Shown: positions 22,570-31,566 of the stretch, one piece after another
Layout: each line of letters starts with the position of its first letter
Numbering within the stretch: the first letter of the stretch is position 1
From: Gallionella sp.
GTDB taxonomy: Bacteria > Pseudomonadota > Gammaproteobacteria > Burkholderiales > Gallionellaceae
NCBI GenBank assembly: GCA_028710525.1
Contig: JAQTTY010000014.1
Span: 1 to 64,000, forward strand
Direction: 5' to 3'
DNA: 64,000 nucleotides
Notes under the pieces: model-generated
What the model was told of the DNA's origin: nothing
Database searches by the model: none
The model's input: the letters and a program-made list of their open reading frames with translations, nothing else
Translations under genes and position numbers: made by a program

Positions 22570-23061
22570 CTAGGCTTGCTCAGCACGCCCTGACAAGAGT
22601 TCGACCACACCACGCAGGGCGATGGCCACGGCTTGTGCCCTGACCTCGGCTCGGCTGCCCTGTAGATGATGGACTCGCGCCGTGCACGCGCCCTGTTTGT
22701 AGCCCCAGGCGAACCATACTGTGCCCACCGGTTTTTCAATCGAGCCACCGTCCGGTCCAGCAACACCACTGACTGCCAATGCTACCTGAGCGTTGCTATG
22801 CACCAGTGCACCGCTCACCATCTCGCGCACCGTTGCTTCGCTCACTGCGCCGTGTAGTTCCAATGTCGCAATGGGCACATCCAGCATCTGCTGCTTGGAC
22901 AGATTGGAATAGGTAACAAAGCCGCGCTCGAACCAAGCAGAACTACCCGCGACATCGGTGATGAGTTGGGCCACCCCGCCGCCGGTGCAGGACTCGGCTG
23001 TGGCCAACATAAGACCGTGGGCTTTAAGCAGGGCACCAACTTGGGCAGAAAGTATATTCAT
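22570..23061 (-). CDS. pncC: Nicotinamide-nucleotide amidase (CinA C-terminal domain)
   Basis: 163-residue stand-alone CinA C-terminal domain. It deamidates nicotinamide mononucleotide to nicotinate mononucleotide in NAD salvage. ATAESCTGGGVAQLITDVAGSS at about residues 19-40 and ALAVSGVAGPDGGSIEKPVGTV are the family motifs. No N-terminal CinA domain is fused. It lies upstream of recA on the same strand, a common neighbourhood, with a 91-bp gap that contains the recA promoter. Confidence 0.93.
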   Translation of the reverse strand: MNILSAQVGALLKAHGLMLATAESCTGGGVAQLITDVAGSSAWFERGFVTYSNLSKQQMLDVPIATLELHGAVSEATVREMVSGALVHSNAQVALAVSGVAGPDGGSIEKPVGTVWFAWGYKQGACTARVHHLQGSRAEVRAQAVAIALRGVVELLSGRAEQA

Positions 23062-23095
23062 CGTTTCTCAATCAAAAGAACACTCAAAAACTTAT

Positions 23096-23205
23096 CCACG
23101 AAAAACACGAACTAAAGCCAAACTGTAAACATTCTTGTCTCAAAATCCAGTTTCCATCGACTATCAGTGGCTATGATTTTTTCGTGCCTTTCGTGTTTTT
23201 CGTGG
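23096..23205. repeat. Long-spaced inverted repeat with TTCGTG units
   Basis: Two perfect 16-bp arms (23096-23111 and 23190-23205, CCACGAAAAACACGAA and its complement) flank 78 bp between metZ and pncC. The right end reads as three TTTCGTG units spaced 9-10 bp (about 23179-23205). Similar 'TTCGTG...TTCGTG...TTCGTGG' sequences occur as dispersed intergenic repeats in many environmental bacteria (recollection, not checked). The arms could fold into a long hairpin at the 3' end of metZ mRNA. Confidence 0.7.
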
Positions 23206-23222
23206 AAGATGTATTTTGCTTT

Positions 23223-24392
23223 TTACAGCCCGCGTGCCAAGTCGTTCTGAATATCAATCACGGCTTCCAGTCCCACTGCGATGCGAATCAAGCCATCGCT
23301 GATGCCGGCTGCCGCACGTGCCTCTGGGGTGATACGCGCATGCGTGGTCGTGGCCGGATGCGTGATGGTGGATTTGGTATCGCCCAGATTCGCAGTGATG
23401 GACAGCAGCTTGGTGTTGTCGATGAGACGCCATGCTGCATCTTTGCCCCCCTTGACCTCAAACGACACGATGCCGCCACCGGTCTTCTGCTGCTTCATCG
23501 CCAGAGCATGTTGCGGATGCGAAGGCAGTCCTGGATAGAACACGCGCGCCACATTGGGCTGTTGCTCCAGCCATTTCGCCAACTCCAATGCATTGGCACT
23601 GTGCGCATCCATACGCAACTTAAGTGTCTCCAAGCCTTTCAGGAACACCCAAGCATTGAATGCACTCATGGTCGGCCCAGTGGTACGCAAGAATCCGTAT
23701 ACCGGCTCCATCAATTTCTTGCTCCCCAGCACTGCGCCGCCAAGTACTCGACCTTGGCCGTCTATGTATTTAGTGGCGGAATGGATGACGATGTCCGCAC
23801 CTAACTCTAAAGGGCGTTGCAAGATTGGCGTACAAAAACAGTTGTCCACCGCCAGCAGTGCGCCACAATCCTTGGCGACCTTGGCAAGCGCCGCAATGTC
23901 GGAGATCTCGGTGAGCGGGTTGGACGGTGTCTCCAAGAAAAACAGCTTGGTATTGGGGCGCACTGCCGCCTGCCAAGCAGACACATCTGTAGCCGACACA
24001 AAGGTGGTATCCACACCGAATTTCTTGAACACGTTGTTGAACATATTCACGGTCGAACCGAACAGACTCTGAGACGAGACAATATGGTCGCCCGCCTTGA
24101 GCAAGCCCATCACGCAGGCCAAGATGGCCGACATTCCAGACGATGTGGCCACACACTGTTCTGCACCTTCCAGCGCGGCGAGGCGCTCCTCGAACATGCT
24201 CACGGTGGGATTGGTAAAACGTGAATAGATATTGCCAGGCTGTTCACCTATAAAGCGCGCCGCCGCTTGCGCCGCACTAGGAAACACGAAACTGGAAGTG
24301 AGGAACATCGCCTCGCTGTGTTCGCCGAATTGACTGCGTTGTGTGCCTGCGCGCACCGCCAAGGTCTCAAGCTGATACTTTTCTTCTGACAT
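23223..24392 (-). CDS. metZ: O-succinylhomoserine sulfhydrylase
   Basis: Cys/Met-metabolism PLP enzyme of 389 residues that makes homocysteine directly from O-succinylhomoserine and sulfide. PLP lysine Lys208 lies in HSATKYIDGQGRVLGG, typical of MetZ rather than MetB. It starts 2 bp after the paiB-like gene stop and has an AAGGAAA site inside that gene. Both genes follow a SAM-II riboswitch, which supports the methionine assignment. Confidence 0.93.
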   Translation of the reverse strand: MSEEKYQLETLAVRAGTQRSQFGEHSEAMFLTSSFVFPSAAQAAARFIGEQPGNIYSRFTNPTVSMFEERLAALEGAEQCVATSSGMSAILACVMGLLKAGDHIVSSQSLFGSTVNMFNNVFKKFGVDTTFVSATDVSAWQAAVRPNTKLFFLETPSNPLTEISDIAALAKVAKDCGALLAVDNCFCTPILQRPLELGADIVIHSATKYIDGQGRVLGGAVLGSKKLMEPVYGFLRTTGPTMSAFNAWVFLKGLETLKLRMDAHSANALELAKWLEQQPNVARVFYPGLPSHPQHALAMKQQKTGGGIVSFEVKGGKDAAWRLIDNTKLLSITANLGDTKSTITHPATTTHARITPEARAAAGISDGLIRIAVGLEAVIDIQNDLARGL

Positions 24393-24394
24393 AT

Positions 24395-25015
24395 TTATTT
24401 CCTTTCTAAATTCTTAAGCATGCTCTGCGCGACATCTCGCCCAAATTCGCTTTGCGTTAATTTTGAAATCACATTGCGCTGATCCTGCTCGCTGCGATTC
24501 TGGCTGAGTTTGAACTTACCTTCGATACGAGTCAGCTTGATTTCAAAACCTACGATGGCGCTTAACATGCGCTCGCGCATCACTGGAGTCAGCGCAAGTT
24601 TCCAAGGTTTTGGATACGCTTTCTCATGCTCATCCACAAGTATGTGCAAGGTTGCTTCTAACTCTGCTTCCGGCAAAATTCGCGCCTTCCCATACGCATG
24701 CACTGCTGAAAAATTCCAAGTCGGAACAGTCATAGGATTAGGCTCATACCAATTCGGCGACACATAAGCATGCGCGCCATTGAATATCACTAATATTTCC
24801 ATACCCGCAGCGAAATCCTGCCATTGCGGATTGTTACGCGCCATGTGTCCAAGCAGGCCACCTTGTGAGCCAATACGGCTATCCAACATGAGCGGCAAAT
24901 GACTCGCAAAAGGGACAGCGTCGTGCGTGGTGACTAACGTTGCAAAACTGTGCGCACGCATGAAATCCTGCAATGTATGCGAATCCGCCTCTATAAATTC
25001 CTTCGGGATATACAT
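24395..25015 (-). CDS. PaiB-like FMN-binding protein (annotated as negative transcriptional regulator)
   Basis: 206-residue protein of the PaiB family, a split-barrel flavin-binding fold named after a Bacillus sporulation/protease repressor. The N-terminus MYIPKEFIEAD and the segments THDAVPFASHLPLML and NGAHAYVSPNWYE are family hallmarks. Its biochemical role in proteobacteria is not established. It is the first gene after a SAM-II riboswitch and terminator and is tightly joined to metZ, so it probably belongs to the methionine regulon. Confidence 0.88.
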   Translation of the reverse strand: MYIPKEFIEADSHTLQDFMRAHSFATLVTTHDAVPFASHLPLMLDSRIGSQGGLLGHMARNNPQWQDFAAGMEILVIFNGAHAYVSPNWYEPNPMTVPTWNFSAVHAYGKARILPEAELEATLHILVDEHEKAYPKPWKLALTPVMRERMLSAIVGFEIKLTRIEGKFKLSQNRSEQDQRNVISKLTQSEFGRDVAQSMLKNLERK

Positions 25016-25032
25016 ATGGCGCCTCGCCCAAT

Positions 25033-25064
25033 AAAAAACCCGGATAGCTTAAGCTAAACCGGGT
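25033..25064 (-). terminator. Riboswitch-controlled intrinsic terminator
   Basis: On the minus strand ACCCGG (25059-25064) and CCGGGT (25038-25043) enclose the palindrome TAGCTTAAGCTA and are followed by six T residues (25033-25038). The 5' half, TTTAGCT (25052-25058), can instead pair with AGCTAAA of the upstream aptamer (25074-25080). Terminator and antiterminator are therefore mutually exclusive. Confidence 0.88.
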
Positions 25065-25066
25065 CT

Positions 25067-25122
25067 CCCCCGCTTTAGCTGTATTTGTAATGCGCCCGCA
25101 AGCTGTTCCTCAAATCGGCGCA
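25067..25122 (-). promoter_or_regulatory. SAM-II riboswitch aptamer upstream of paiB-like/metZ
   Basis: The minus strand matches the SAM-II aptamer element by element: P1 arm TGCGCC, then GATTT, a variable loop, TTGCG, P1 partner GGCGCA, then CAAAT and the 3' pseudoknot strand AGCTAAAGC. The known SAM-II order is GCGC(U)GAUUU..UUGCA..GCGCG..AAAU..AGCUAAA. SAM-II is an H-type pseudoknot that binds S-adenosylmethionine, mostly in Alphaproteobacteria. SAM binding would hold AGCTAAA in the pseudoknot and free the downstream terminator, switching the operon off. The methionine gene metZ is in the controlled unit. Confidence 0.9.
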
Positions 25123-25128
25123 GGTGCA

Positions 25129-25157
25129 AAGTAACATCGCCCTGTATTGTCCGTCAA
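25129..25157 (-). promoter_or_regulatory. Promoter of the riboswitch-controlled paiB-metZ operon
   Basis: On the minus strand TTGACG (25152-25157) and TTACTT (25129-25134) are separated by 17 bp, with a TG two bases before the -10 box. The expected start, near 25122, coincides with the first base of the SAM-II aptamer. The upstream rest of the purF-paiB gap (25158-25290) contains nothing I can identify. Confidence 0.65.
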
Positions 25158-25290
25158 CTCGTAGCGATTTCGGTTTCAATGCGAAGGCGAGACAAGGCGG
25201 CAACGAGCACACGACGAAACAGTGCATACAGCTCGGCAAAGGAGTGTGCGAGGAGGCCAACACAGTATCGCCGATGCAGTGGAAGCGAAA

Positions 25291-26817
25291 CTACATTGAA
25301 GAAGCACTCATCGCTAGATTCAATTCCATCTGGTCGTCGTCGGTAGGTTTGACATCCTTTTCGCCGTTGCGACGGGCTTCTACACGATCCAGATATTCCG
25401 GTGTGATGTCGCCGGTGATGTACTGTCCATCGAAACAGGAGGCATCAAAATCGACGATGTTAGGATTGGCTTTACGCACCGCCGCCTTCAGATCTTCCAA
25501 GTCCTGATAGATGACGCCGTCAGCACCGATCTCGAAACAGATCTCTTCGTCAGTGCGACCGGTGGCAATCAGTTCGGTGCGGCTGGGCATATCGATGCCG
25601 TAGACGTTCGGGAAGCGCACTGGCGGAGCTGCCGAGGCGAAATACACCTTGAGCGCGCCGGCATCACGTGCCATCTGCACGATCTCACGACTGGTCGTGC
25701 CACGCACGATGGAGTCATCCACCAGCAACACGTTCTTGCCTTTGAACTCCACACCGATGGCATTGAGCTTTTGGCGCACAGATTTCTTGCGCATCGCCTG
25801 TCCTGGCATGATGAAGGTACGGCCTATATAGCGATTTTTGACAAAGCCTTCGCGGAAACGGATGTTGAGATGATTAGCCAGCTGTAGAGCACTAGGACGA
25901 CTGGAATCAGGGATGGGGATGACCACGTCGATCTGCACATTCACCCACTCGCGTTTAAGCTTTTCGGCCAGATATTCGCCCATATAGAGACGTGTCTCAT
26001 AGACTGATACACCATCGATGACAGAATCGGGACGCGCGAAATAGACGTATTCGAAGATGCAGGAATTCAGTTTGGCTTTATCGCTGCACAGCTTGGTTTG
26101 CATCTTACCGTTGAAGTCTATGTATACCGCCTCACCCGGCGCGATGTCGCGCAAAAAGGTGAAGCCCAACGTATCAAGCGCTACGCTCTCAGAAGCAACC
26201 AGATACTCGGGGCCATTAGCGGTCTCATTGACACCTACTACCAGCGGACGGATACCGTAGATGTCGCGGAACGCCACCAAGCCGTAACCCGCGATCATCG
26301 CCACCACCGCATAAGCACCACGGCAACGCTGATGTACTCCAGCCACTGCAGCGAAGATGGCCGCTGCATCCAAACGTACACCCTTGGACTTTGCCTGCAA
26401 CTCATGCGCGAACACATTGAGCAGCACTTCAGAGTCAGAATTGGTATTCACATGGCGCAGATCGTCCACGAACAACTGCTTCTGTAACTCTTCGGTATTA
26501 GTCAGATTGCCGTTGTGGCCGAGTACTATACCGAACGGTGAATTGACATAGAAAGGCTGCGCTTCGTTGTGATCCACCGCCGAGCCCGCTGTCGGATAGC
26601 GCACATGGGCTATACCGGCATTTCCAGTGAGTGCACGCATATTGCGGGTGCGGAACACGTCACGCACCATGCCATTGCCTTTATGCAGATGGAAAGTACG
26701 TCCGTCCAGTGTCGCAATGCCGGCAGCATCTTGACCGCGATGCTGCAGAACTTGCAAACCGTCGTACAACAACTGATTAGCCGGTGTCTGAGACACCACT
26801 CCGAGAATGCCACACAT
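25291..26817 (-). CDS. purF: Amidophosphoribosyltransferase
   Basis: PurF (508 residues) makes 5-phosphoribosylamine, the first committed step of purine synthesis. The N-terminal nucleophile Cys2 (MCGILGVV) of the Ntn glutaminase domain is intact, and the PRPP loop [15 protein letters not shown] is present. No propeptide is encoded. It follows cvpA by 32 bp, the same cvpA-purF order as in E. coli. It ends before the SAM-II-controlled unit. Confidence 0.97.
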   Translation of the reverse strand: MCGILGVVSQTPANQLLYDGLQVLQHRGQDAAGIATLDGRTFHLHKGNGMVRDVFRTRNMRALTGNAGIAHVRYPTAGSAVDHNEAQPFYVNSPFGIVLGHNGNLTNTEELQKQLFVDDLRHVNTNSDSEVLLNVFAHELQAKSKGVRLDAAAIFAAVAGVHQRCRGAYAVVAMIAGYGLVAFRDIYGIRPLVVGVNETANGPEYLVASESVALDTLGFTFLRDIAPGEAVYIDFNGKMQTKLCSDKAKLNSCIFEYVYFARPDSVIDGVSVYETRLYMGEYLAEKLKREWVNVQIDVVIPIPDSSRPSALQLANHLNIRFREGFVKNRYIGRTFIMPGQAMRKKSVRQKLNAIGVEFKGKNVLLVDDSIVRGTTSREIVQMARDAGALKVYFASAAPPVRFPNVYGIDMPSRTELIATGRTDEEICFEIGADGVIYQDLEDLKAAVRKANPNIVDFDASCFDGQYITGDITPEYLDRVEARRNGEKDVKPTDDDQMELNLAMSASSM

Positions 26818-26849
26818 AATCTCTATCCCAAATAATGAATCTTAAAAAA

Positions 26850-27344
26850 TCAACTCTTGGCGCGATACACAATGCGCTGCGCGATATTGTCTGGTAACCA
26901 TAGTTTGGTCTTGAGCGCCATCGCTTCGGCGGCGCTGCTGAACTTGGCTTCACGCCAGAAATTCTGCTCTGGAATATGTGTCATGCCCGCTGTCCACACC
27001 AGCGCAATCACCACCAGCACACCACGCGCCACCCCGAACACCGCACCTAACACGCCATCTATCAGACCTAACCCGACTGCCTTGGCCAGCTTGGACAGCA
27101 ACCACGCCAGCATCGCCCAGACTAACAGCACTGCGATGAACACACCCACATAGGACAATGCCACCCGAGTCTGCTCGTTCGCTATAGGCAGAGCCGTCGC
27201 CAACTGCGGCGCCACATAACGGCTCACCAGAAACGCCAGCGGCCAACCCATGATGGACAACACTTCGTATACCGCGCCCCGCCACAATCCAACCAGTACC
27301 GAGATCGACACGATGCCGATCAGGGCGTAGTCAAATTCTGTCAT
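26850..27344 (-). CDS. cvpA: CvpA family membrane protein
   Basis: 164-residue protein with four hydrophobic segments (about residues 5-25, 30-48, 64-85, 100-120). It is related to E. coli CvpA, required for colicin V production and implicated in envelope tolerance; its molecular function is not settled. Position between the SPOR gene (4-bp ATGA overlap) and purF is the standard context and supports the call. Confidence 0.9.
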   Translation of the reverse strand: MTEFDYALIGIVSISVLVGLWRGAVYEVLSIMGWPLAFLVSRYVAPQLATALPIANEQTRVALSYVGVFIAVLLVWAMLAWLLSKLAKAVGLGLIDGVLGAVFGVARGVLVVIALVWTAGMTHIPEQNFWREAKFSSAAEAMALKTKLWLPDNIAQRIVYRAKS

Positions 27345-28036
27345 TTCGCACTCGTCACCACCGGATGCAAACCGTGCTTTTCTAGCAACACACGAACCTT
27401 TTCAGCTTTTTCGCGCTCGGGATAAGGCCCCACTCGCACCCGTATGGTGTTACCTGATTTTTCGGTATACGCCTTAAAGCCCCAAGCTTTGAGTTGGGCG
27501 AGTTCGCGTTTGGCCGTATCGGCACTGCTATAAGCGCCAACCTGTGCAACAAAACTATCTTCGGTTGCAGTAGCCTTAGTGGGCGCTGGCTTGGCTACAA
27601 CTGTATTTTTGGCTGAAGAAGCGACCGTCTTGGCTGGTTCGATTTTTTTGATAGGAGCCGGTGCAGCTTGCGCCACGACAGGTGATGATTTTTCAGTGGC
27701 GACGACGGTGGCACTTGCTGGCGCTGCGACCGTGATGGGCAGCGAAGGAGTAGCTTGCACTGCAACAGGCGAGATAGTCTCATCGGGGCTGGCAGCACTC
27801 ACCGCACTTGCGGGATTATCGTAAACCTCTTCGGTAGCCTTGCCTGGTACGAAGTCACCCACCTTATCGGCTGCTGGGATGCGAAGTTCGATATCGCCGC
27901 CATTACTTTTGGGTTCGCTATCCAACACCATAGGCAGGATAACGACCACGGCCAGCGTCAGAGCGGCGGCACCGATCAGGCGACGACGCAGCTTGCGCCG
28001 CAGGTTCAACTCTTCCTCTGTGTACTGTTTAGCCAT
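27341..28036 (-). CDS. SPOR-domain membrane protein (DedD-like)
   Basis: 231 residues: short cytoplasmic N-terminus, one membrane segment (about 17-38), a long Ala/Pro/Lys/Val-rich linker, and a C-terminal SPOR domain (about 155-231, FVAQVGAYSSADTAKRELAQL..RVRVGPYPEREKAE). SPOR domains bind denuded septal peptidoglycan, so a division-site role like E. coli DedD is expected. It lies between folC and cvpA as dedD does in E. coli. The 48-bp gap from folC contains a short hairpin TCGCGC-ACGA-GCGCGA (28066-28081). Confidence 0.88.
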   Translation of the reverse strand: MAKQYTEEELNLRRKLRRRLIGAAALTLAVVVILPMVLDSEPKSNGGDIELRIPAADKVGDFVPGKATEEVYDNPASAVSAASPDETISPVAVQATPSLPITVAAPASATVVATEKSSPVVAQAAPAPIKKIEPAKTVASSAKNTVVAKPAPTKATATEDSFVAQVGAYSSADTAKRELAQLKAWGFKAYTEKSGNTIRVRVGPYPEREKAEKVRVLLEKHGLHPVVTSAK

Positions 28037-28084
28037 AGCCTGTACTCGTGTGTGATTTTGTCCGTTCGCGCACGAGCGCGAGCG

Positions 28085-29350
28085 TCATGTAGTTCGCAGT
28101 CCCTGCTCTTGCATCACTGCGGCGACCGTGTAGAACGATCCGAAGGCGGCGATTCTATCATTTTCACCTGCTGCGTTATAGGCAAAACGCACTGCTGCGG
28201 GCACATCTTCCAGACACACGACCTCACCCCGTACTGACGCATCTTGCAACACCTGCGCCAACTCGGACGTACTAGCGCCGCGTGGCGCGTCTATAGCGGC
28301 TATCAGCCACACGTCGATGTGCGGATCCAGCAGCCGCACCACGCCCGCCATATCCTTGTCCTTGAGCATGGCGAAGATGGCATAGGTCTTAGCGGGGGGG
28401 AGATTGGCAAAGTTCTGCGCCAAGGTGCGCGCAGCATGCGGATTGTGTGCCACATCTAAGATGAGTTGCGGCTTACCTGGTACAAACTGGAAACGTGCTG
28501 TCAGTTCCACCTCGGTCAGTCCGCGTCGCACCGCGGCCATACTGACCGGCACACGGTCTTGCATCACATCGAGTACCGCCAGCACCACACTGGCATTGTT
28601 CAACTGGAATGCCCCGCGCAGCGCAGGATGCGGCAAGGCGTTGCGCGCACCGACTTTGCTGCGGTAATCCCATTGCCCCTGATGTGGCGTGCAACCAAAG
28701 TCCGCACCTATGCGCCACAGCTCCGTGCCTATTGCTTGTGCATGATCCAGCAAAGGTTGCGGGATATTGGCGTCCGAACATATCCCCACCTTGCCGGCGC
28801 GGAAGATGCCCGCCTTCTCGTAGGCGATCTGCTCGCGGGTGTCACCCAGATAGTCGGTATGGTCGATATCCACATTGGTCACCACCGCACAATCGCTGTC
28901 GAACACATTGACCGCATCCAAGCGACCGCCCAGCCCCACCTCCAATATCGCGACCTCTACATTATGTGCGATGAAGCTTTGCATGGCGGCAAGCGTGCCA
29001 AACTCGAAATATGTCAACGCGATATCGCCACGTGCATGCTCGATCTGCTCGAAGGAAGCGCAGAGCTCAGCATCGCTCACTTGCTGCTTGGCGATACGCA
29101 CCCGTTCGTTGTATCGCAGGATGTGCGGCGAGGTGTAACAGCCTACTTTATAGCCTGCCGCATATAAGATGCTTTCCAACATGGCGCAGACCGAGCCTTT
29201 ACCATTGGTGCCACCCACCACGATGACCGGAAAATCCGGATCAAGTGCTAGGCGATGCTTGACCTCGGCGACGCGCTCAAGTCCAAGCGCGATGGTCTTG
29301 GGATGCAAGGATTCTAGGTGTGTGAGCCATTCGGCCAGATTCTTGGGCAT
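28085..29350 (-). CDS. folC: Bifunctional folylpolyglutamate/dihydrofolate synthase
   Basis: FolC (421 residues) of the Mur ligase family adds glutamate to dihydropteroate and folates. The ATP-binding loop VVGGTNGKGSV is at about residues 45-54, followed by YTSPHILRYNERVRI. DIDHTDYLGDT and LDVAHNPHAARTL are the other family motifs. It is full length. It precedes the dedD-like, cvpA and purF genes. Confidence 0.95.
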   Translation of the reverse strand: MPKNLAEWLTHLESLHPKTIALGLERVAEVKHRLALDPDFPVIVVGGTNGKGSVCAMLESILYAAGYKVGCYTSPHILRYNERVRIAKQQVSDAELCASFEQIEHARGDIALTYFEFGTLAAMQSFIAHNVEVAILEVGLGGRLDAVNVFDSDCAVVTNVDIDHTDYLGDTREQIAYEKAGIFRAGKVGICSDANIPQPLLDHAQAIGTELWRIGADFGCTPHQGQWDYRSKVGARNALPHPALRGAFQLNNASVVLAVLDVMQDRVPVSMAAVRRGLTEVELTARFQFVPGKPQLILDVAHNPHAARTLAQNFANLPPAKTYAIFAMLKDKDMAGVVRLLDPHIDVWLIAAIDAPRGASTSELAQVLQDASVRGEVVCLEDVPAAVRFAYNAAGENDRIAAFGSFYTVAAVMQEQGLRTT

Positions 29351-29396
29351 AACTAGGGACGAATTCCTGTCATTTACACAATACCGATGGGTATTG

Positions 29397-29416
29397 AAAA
29401 GCGGGCCTGAGCCCGC
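29397..29416 (-). terminator. Terminator after the EamA gene
   Basis: On the minus strand GCGGGC-TCAG-GCCCGC is followed by TTTT, 10 bp after the EamA stop codon. It would separate the accD/EamA transcript from folC, though the T-run is short. Confidence 0.7.
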
Positions 29417-29425
29417 CTCATGAGA

Positions 29426-29848
29426 TCATTTTTTTGCGACAACGAGCAAACCCAGCAGAACTAATCCTACGCCCAGCAAGGTACGCAAAGTGATCGCTTC
29501 TTTGAGTATTAGCCACGCCAACAAAATCGCGACCAGCACACTGCCCTTGTCTATCAAAGCCACCGTCGCCACATCGCCCACCTTGAGCGCTTTGTAGTAG
29601 AACACCCAAGACAATGCGGTCGCTATACCAGACGCGCCCAGCCACACATAGTTATCTTTGCGCAGCCCTGAGAATTCAGCTGGGGACACCGCCCAAACGG
29701 CGAACAACAGCACGAACACCACCACGAACAAAGTTCGGACGGTAAGCCCCAGCTCACTGGAGATACCGATCATGCCTTGTTTGGCGATCACAGCTGTGAA
29801 GCCCGCGAAGAACATGGACAGAAAAGCGTAGATCACCCAACGTTCCAT
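29426..29848 (-). CDS. Single-domain EamA (DMT) transporter
   Basis: 140-residue membrane protein with about five hydrophobic segments, equal to one EamA repeat. Most drug/metabolite transporters carry two such repeats; single-repeat members are thought to work as antiparallel dimers. DKGSVLVAILLAWLILKEAIT is typical of the repeat end. The substrate is unknown. It follows accD by 22 bp and ends at an intrinsic terminator. Confidence 0.85.
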   Translation of the reverse strand: MERWVIYAFLSMFFAGFTAVIAKQGMIGISSELGLTVRTLFVVVFVLLFAVWAVSPAEFSGLRKDNYVWLGASGIATALSWVFYYKALKVGDVATVALIDKGSVLVAILLAWLILKEAITLRTLLGVGLVLLGLLVVAKK

Positions 29849-29870
29849 GTTTTACTCCCGGGCTAATCGA

Positions 29871-30752
29871 TCAGGCAGCTACGCTCTCCGTTACTGCCGG
29901 CTGCTTGGTCAACAAGGTGATCAGAGTCGCCAGTTGTGCACGCATCTCACGACGGTCGATGATCATGTCCACTGCACCGTGCTCCAGCAGGAACTCGGCA
30001 CGCTGGAAGCCTTCCGGCAAAGTCTCACGTACGGTCTGCTGAATCACGCGCGCACCAGCGAAGCCAATCAGCGCGCCAGGTTCGGCGATGACCACGTCGC
30101 CCATAAAGGCGAAGCTAGCAGATACACCGCCCATAGTAGGGTCGGTCAGCACCGATATAAAAGGCAGCTTTTCTTCAGACAATTGCGTCAATGCCGCACA
30201 AGTCTTGGCCATTTGCATCAAAGACAACAAGCCCTCCTGCATACGCGCACCACCGCTGGCCGCAAAGCAGATGAACGGGCTCTTCTGTTCGATGGCATCA
30301 CGCACACCGCGCACGAAGCGCTCGCCCACTACCGAGCCCATAGAGCCGCCCATGAAGCTAAACTCAAACACGGCAACCACGACGGGCACGTTATGGATAC
30401 TGCCTTGCATCACGACCAGCGCATCATCCTCACCTGTGCTGCTCTTGGAGGCGACTAGGCGTTCCGAATATTTCTTCTGGTCCTTGAACTTCAGGGTATC
30501 GACTGGCAATACCTCAGTACCGATCTCGAAGCGCCCTTCACTATCCAACAGCCAATCCAGACGGGTGCGTGCCGTGACACGATGATGGTGATCGCACTTG
30601 GTGCAGACACTATGGTTCTTTTCCAAGTCGGAGTAATACAACACCGCCTGACAGGAAGGACATTTGGTCCACAGACCTTCAGGAACGTTCTTTTTCAGAT
30701 CGCCTTCGCGGCGCTTGATCTTGGGTGGTAGTAGTTTTTGAAACCAGCTCAT
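29871..30752 (-). CDS. accD: Acetyl-CoA carboxylase carboxyltransferase subunit beta
   Basis: AccD (293 residues) forms the carboxyltransferase of acetyl-CoA carboxylase with AccA, making malonyl-CoA. The zinc ribbon Cys31, Cys34, Cys50, Cys53 ([21 protein letters not shown]) is complete. The crotonase-type core with [15 protein letters not shown] and [10 protein letters not shown] follows. It is 22 bp downstream of trpA, an order common in Betaproteobacteria. Confidence 0.96.
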   Translation of the reverse strand: MSWFQKLLPPKIKRREGDLKKNVPEGLWTKCPSCQAVLYYSDLEKNHSVCTKCDHHHRVTARTRLDWLLDSEGRFEIGTEVLPVDTLKFKDQKKYSERLVASKSSTGEDDALVVMQGSIHNVPVVVAVFEFSFMGGSMGSVVGERFVRGVRDAIEQKSPFICFAASGGARMQEGLLSLMQMAKTCAALTQLSEEKLPFISVLTDPTMGGVSASFAFMGDVVIAEPGALIGFAGARVIQQTVRETLPEGFQRAEFLLEHGAVDMIIDRREMRAQLATLITLLTKQPAVTESVAA

Positions 30753-30774
30753 GTAGTTCTCCCGTTGTTGCTTT

Positions 30775-31566
30775 TTATATAGCCTGTCTTAACTCTTTAA
30801 CTAGGCGACCGACATTCTCCACCACATTCTGCGCGGTGGAATCTTCAATCTCTTGCACGATGCGACTACCGACCACCACACCGTCGCACAATTTGGCCAC
30901 TGCTTTTGCTGTGACTGCATCGCGTATCCCAAAGCCCACCCCTATAGGTAACTTGATATGTTTGCGCAACTGCGGCATCTTTTCCTCGATTGCGGACAGA
31001 TCGATGCTACCTGAACCTGTCACGCCTTTGAGCGACACATAGTATACGTAGCCGCGCGCCAATTTGGCGACTTGCTGGATACGAGCCTCATTGGTTGTCG
31101 GCGCGAGTAGGAAGATAGGCGCGATATTGTGGCGCTGCAGATGCTCGAAAGCGTCATGACTCTCTTCCGGCGGAAAGTCCACTGTTAACACACCGTCCAC
31201 ACCGACATCAGCACAGCGTTGCGCAAACACATCCCAACCCATGGCTTCGATCGGATTTCCGTAGCCCATCAACACCACAGGAGTGTTCGCATCCTGCTTA
31301 CGGAACTCGGCGACTAGAGCCAGCACCGAACGCAGTGTCACGCCTTTTTTGAGGGCGCGCTCCGAAGCACGCTGTATGGTCGGGCCATCGGCCATCGGAT
31401 CGGAAAAAGGAACTCCCAGCTCCAACACATCAGCACCCGCCGCCACCAAAGCGTGCAGCAATGGCACGGTCTGTTCGGGCGATGGATCGCCAGCGGTGAT
31501 AAAGGGGATAAGCGCTTTGCGATTGTGCTGCTTTAATTTTGCAAAAGTGATATCGATGCGGCTCAT
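30775..31566 (-). CDS. trpA: Tryptophan synthase alpha chain
   Basis: TrpA (263 residues), a TIM barrel cleaving indole-3-glycerol phosphate. Catalytic Glu49 (ELGVPFSDP) and Asp60 (DGPTIQ) align in position with the E. coli enzyme, and the phosphate-binding GFGIRD segment is present. It overlaps the end of trpB by 4 bp, consistent with the coupled alpha2-beta2 complex. Confidence 0.97.
   Translation of the reverse strand: MSRIDITFAKLKQHNRKALIPFITAGDPSPEQTVPLLHALVAAGADVLELGVPFSDPMADGPTIQRASERALKKGVTLRSVLALVAEFRKQDANTPVVLMGYGNPIEAMGWDVFAQRCADVGVDGVLTVDFPPEESHDAFEHLQRHNIAPIFLLAPTTNEARIQQVAKLARGYVYYVSLKGVTGSGSIDLSAIEEKMPQLRKHIKLPIGVGFGIRDAVTAKAVAKLCDGVVVGSRIVQEIEDSTAQNVVENVGRLVKELRQAI

Noticed and set aside
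25075-25507. Short open frames on both strands across the purF-paiB gap
   Set aside because: They run over the SAM-II aptamer, promoter and purF coding sequence; the RNA structures explain the conserved text better.
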